This document shows, in pieces, positions 5,783 to 5,794 of a stretch of DNA of 5,794 bases (position 1 is its first letter; each line of letters begins with the position of its first letter). The translations under genes and the position numbers were made by a program. The stretch lies in assembly GCA_947587115.1 (NCBI GenBank), contig CANPXY010000071.1, forward strand, positions 1 to 5,794, given 5' to 3'. The notes beneath the pieces were generated by a model. That model was given only the letters and a program-made list of their open reading frames with translations. It did not search any database and was not told the origin of the DNA. The DNA is from an uncultured Bacilli bacterium (GTDB taxonomy: Bacteria; Bacillota_I; Bacilli_A; RF39; UBA660).

Positions 5783-5791
5783 CATATCTAT
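5769..5791. repeat. Imperfect inverted repeat over the cysS -35 region
   Basis: ATAGATTATGT (5769-5779) pairs with ACATATCTAT (5782-5791) across two A bases, with one bulged T. No T-tract follows on either strand, so it is not an obvious terminator. It covers the proposed -35 and could be a protein-binding dyad. Confidence 0.3.
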
Positions 5792-5794
5792 ATA

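Noticed and set aside
1..5794. Mobile elements, CRISPR, tRNA or rRNA
   Set aside because: No transposase or integrase motif, regularly spaced repeat, cloverleaf or rRNA-like segment was seen; the base composition is even across the genes.

Overview
The window looks like chromosome of a low-GC, AT-rich Bacillota (Firmicutes) bacterium. Codon use is AT-biased, the genes read in the standard code, Shine-Dalgarno sites are Bacillus-type, and the gene set matches the Bacillus cysS-mrnC-rlmB-sigH neighbourhood. The SigH-like factor is divergent and the cluster is rearranged, which would suit an Erysipelotrichia-type lineage, but that placement is inference. All seven genes lie on the minus strand, so transcription runs from right to left. 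I see no mobile element, CRISPR array, tRNA or rRNA.

Right to left, the layout is as follows. (1) cysS (cysteinyl-tRNA synthetase, 4336-5730) has its own promoter at the right edge. It is followed after 12 bases by a membrane zinc metallopeptidase of the YugP family (3622-4323), and this two-gene unit ends in a terminator that overlaps the peptidase stop codon. (2) A gene I do not recognise as any named family (2494-3513) encodes a soluble protein with a very acidic N-terminus and a long coiled coil. It has its own promoter and terminator. (3) The mrnC-rlmB-sigH operon follows: Mini-ribonuclease III (1969-2376), a 23S rRNA 2'-O-methyltransferase of the TrmH/RlmB type (1301-1999, overlapping mrnC by 31 bases) and a SigH-like sigma factor (674-1294, 6 bases after rlmB). 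(4) The left 614 bases hold the start of an unrecognised gene whose product has a transmembrane segment near the cut. It is open to the window edge and has its own likely promoter.

Functionally, Mini-III and RlmB both act on 23S rRNA, so the central operon couples ribosome maturation to a sigma factor, as in Bacillus. Two differences from the Bacillus order stand out: two genes sit between cysS and mrnC, and the usual yacP/rae1 gene between rlmB and sigH is absent.

The observations most worth a second look are four. The unknown partial protein resembles the C-lobe of a protein kinase with its catalytic residues lost. The coiled-coil protein carries seven copies of an L-x4-[ES]-[QEK]-F motif, the last four exactly 25 residues apart. 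Three promoters share an extended -10 followed almost at once by a GGTGA-type ribosome site and the start codon. A pair of 7-base repeats flanks the -10 of the coiled-coil gene.
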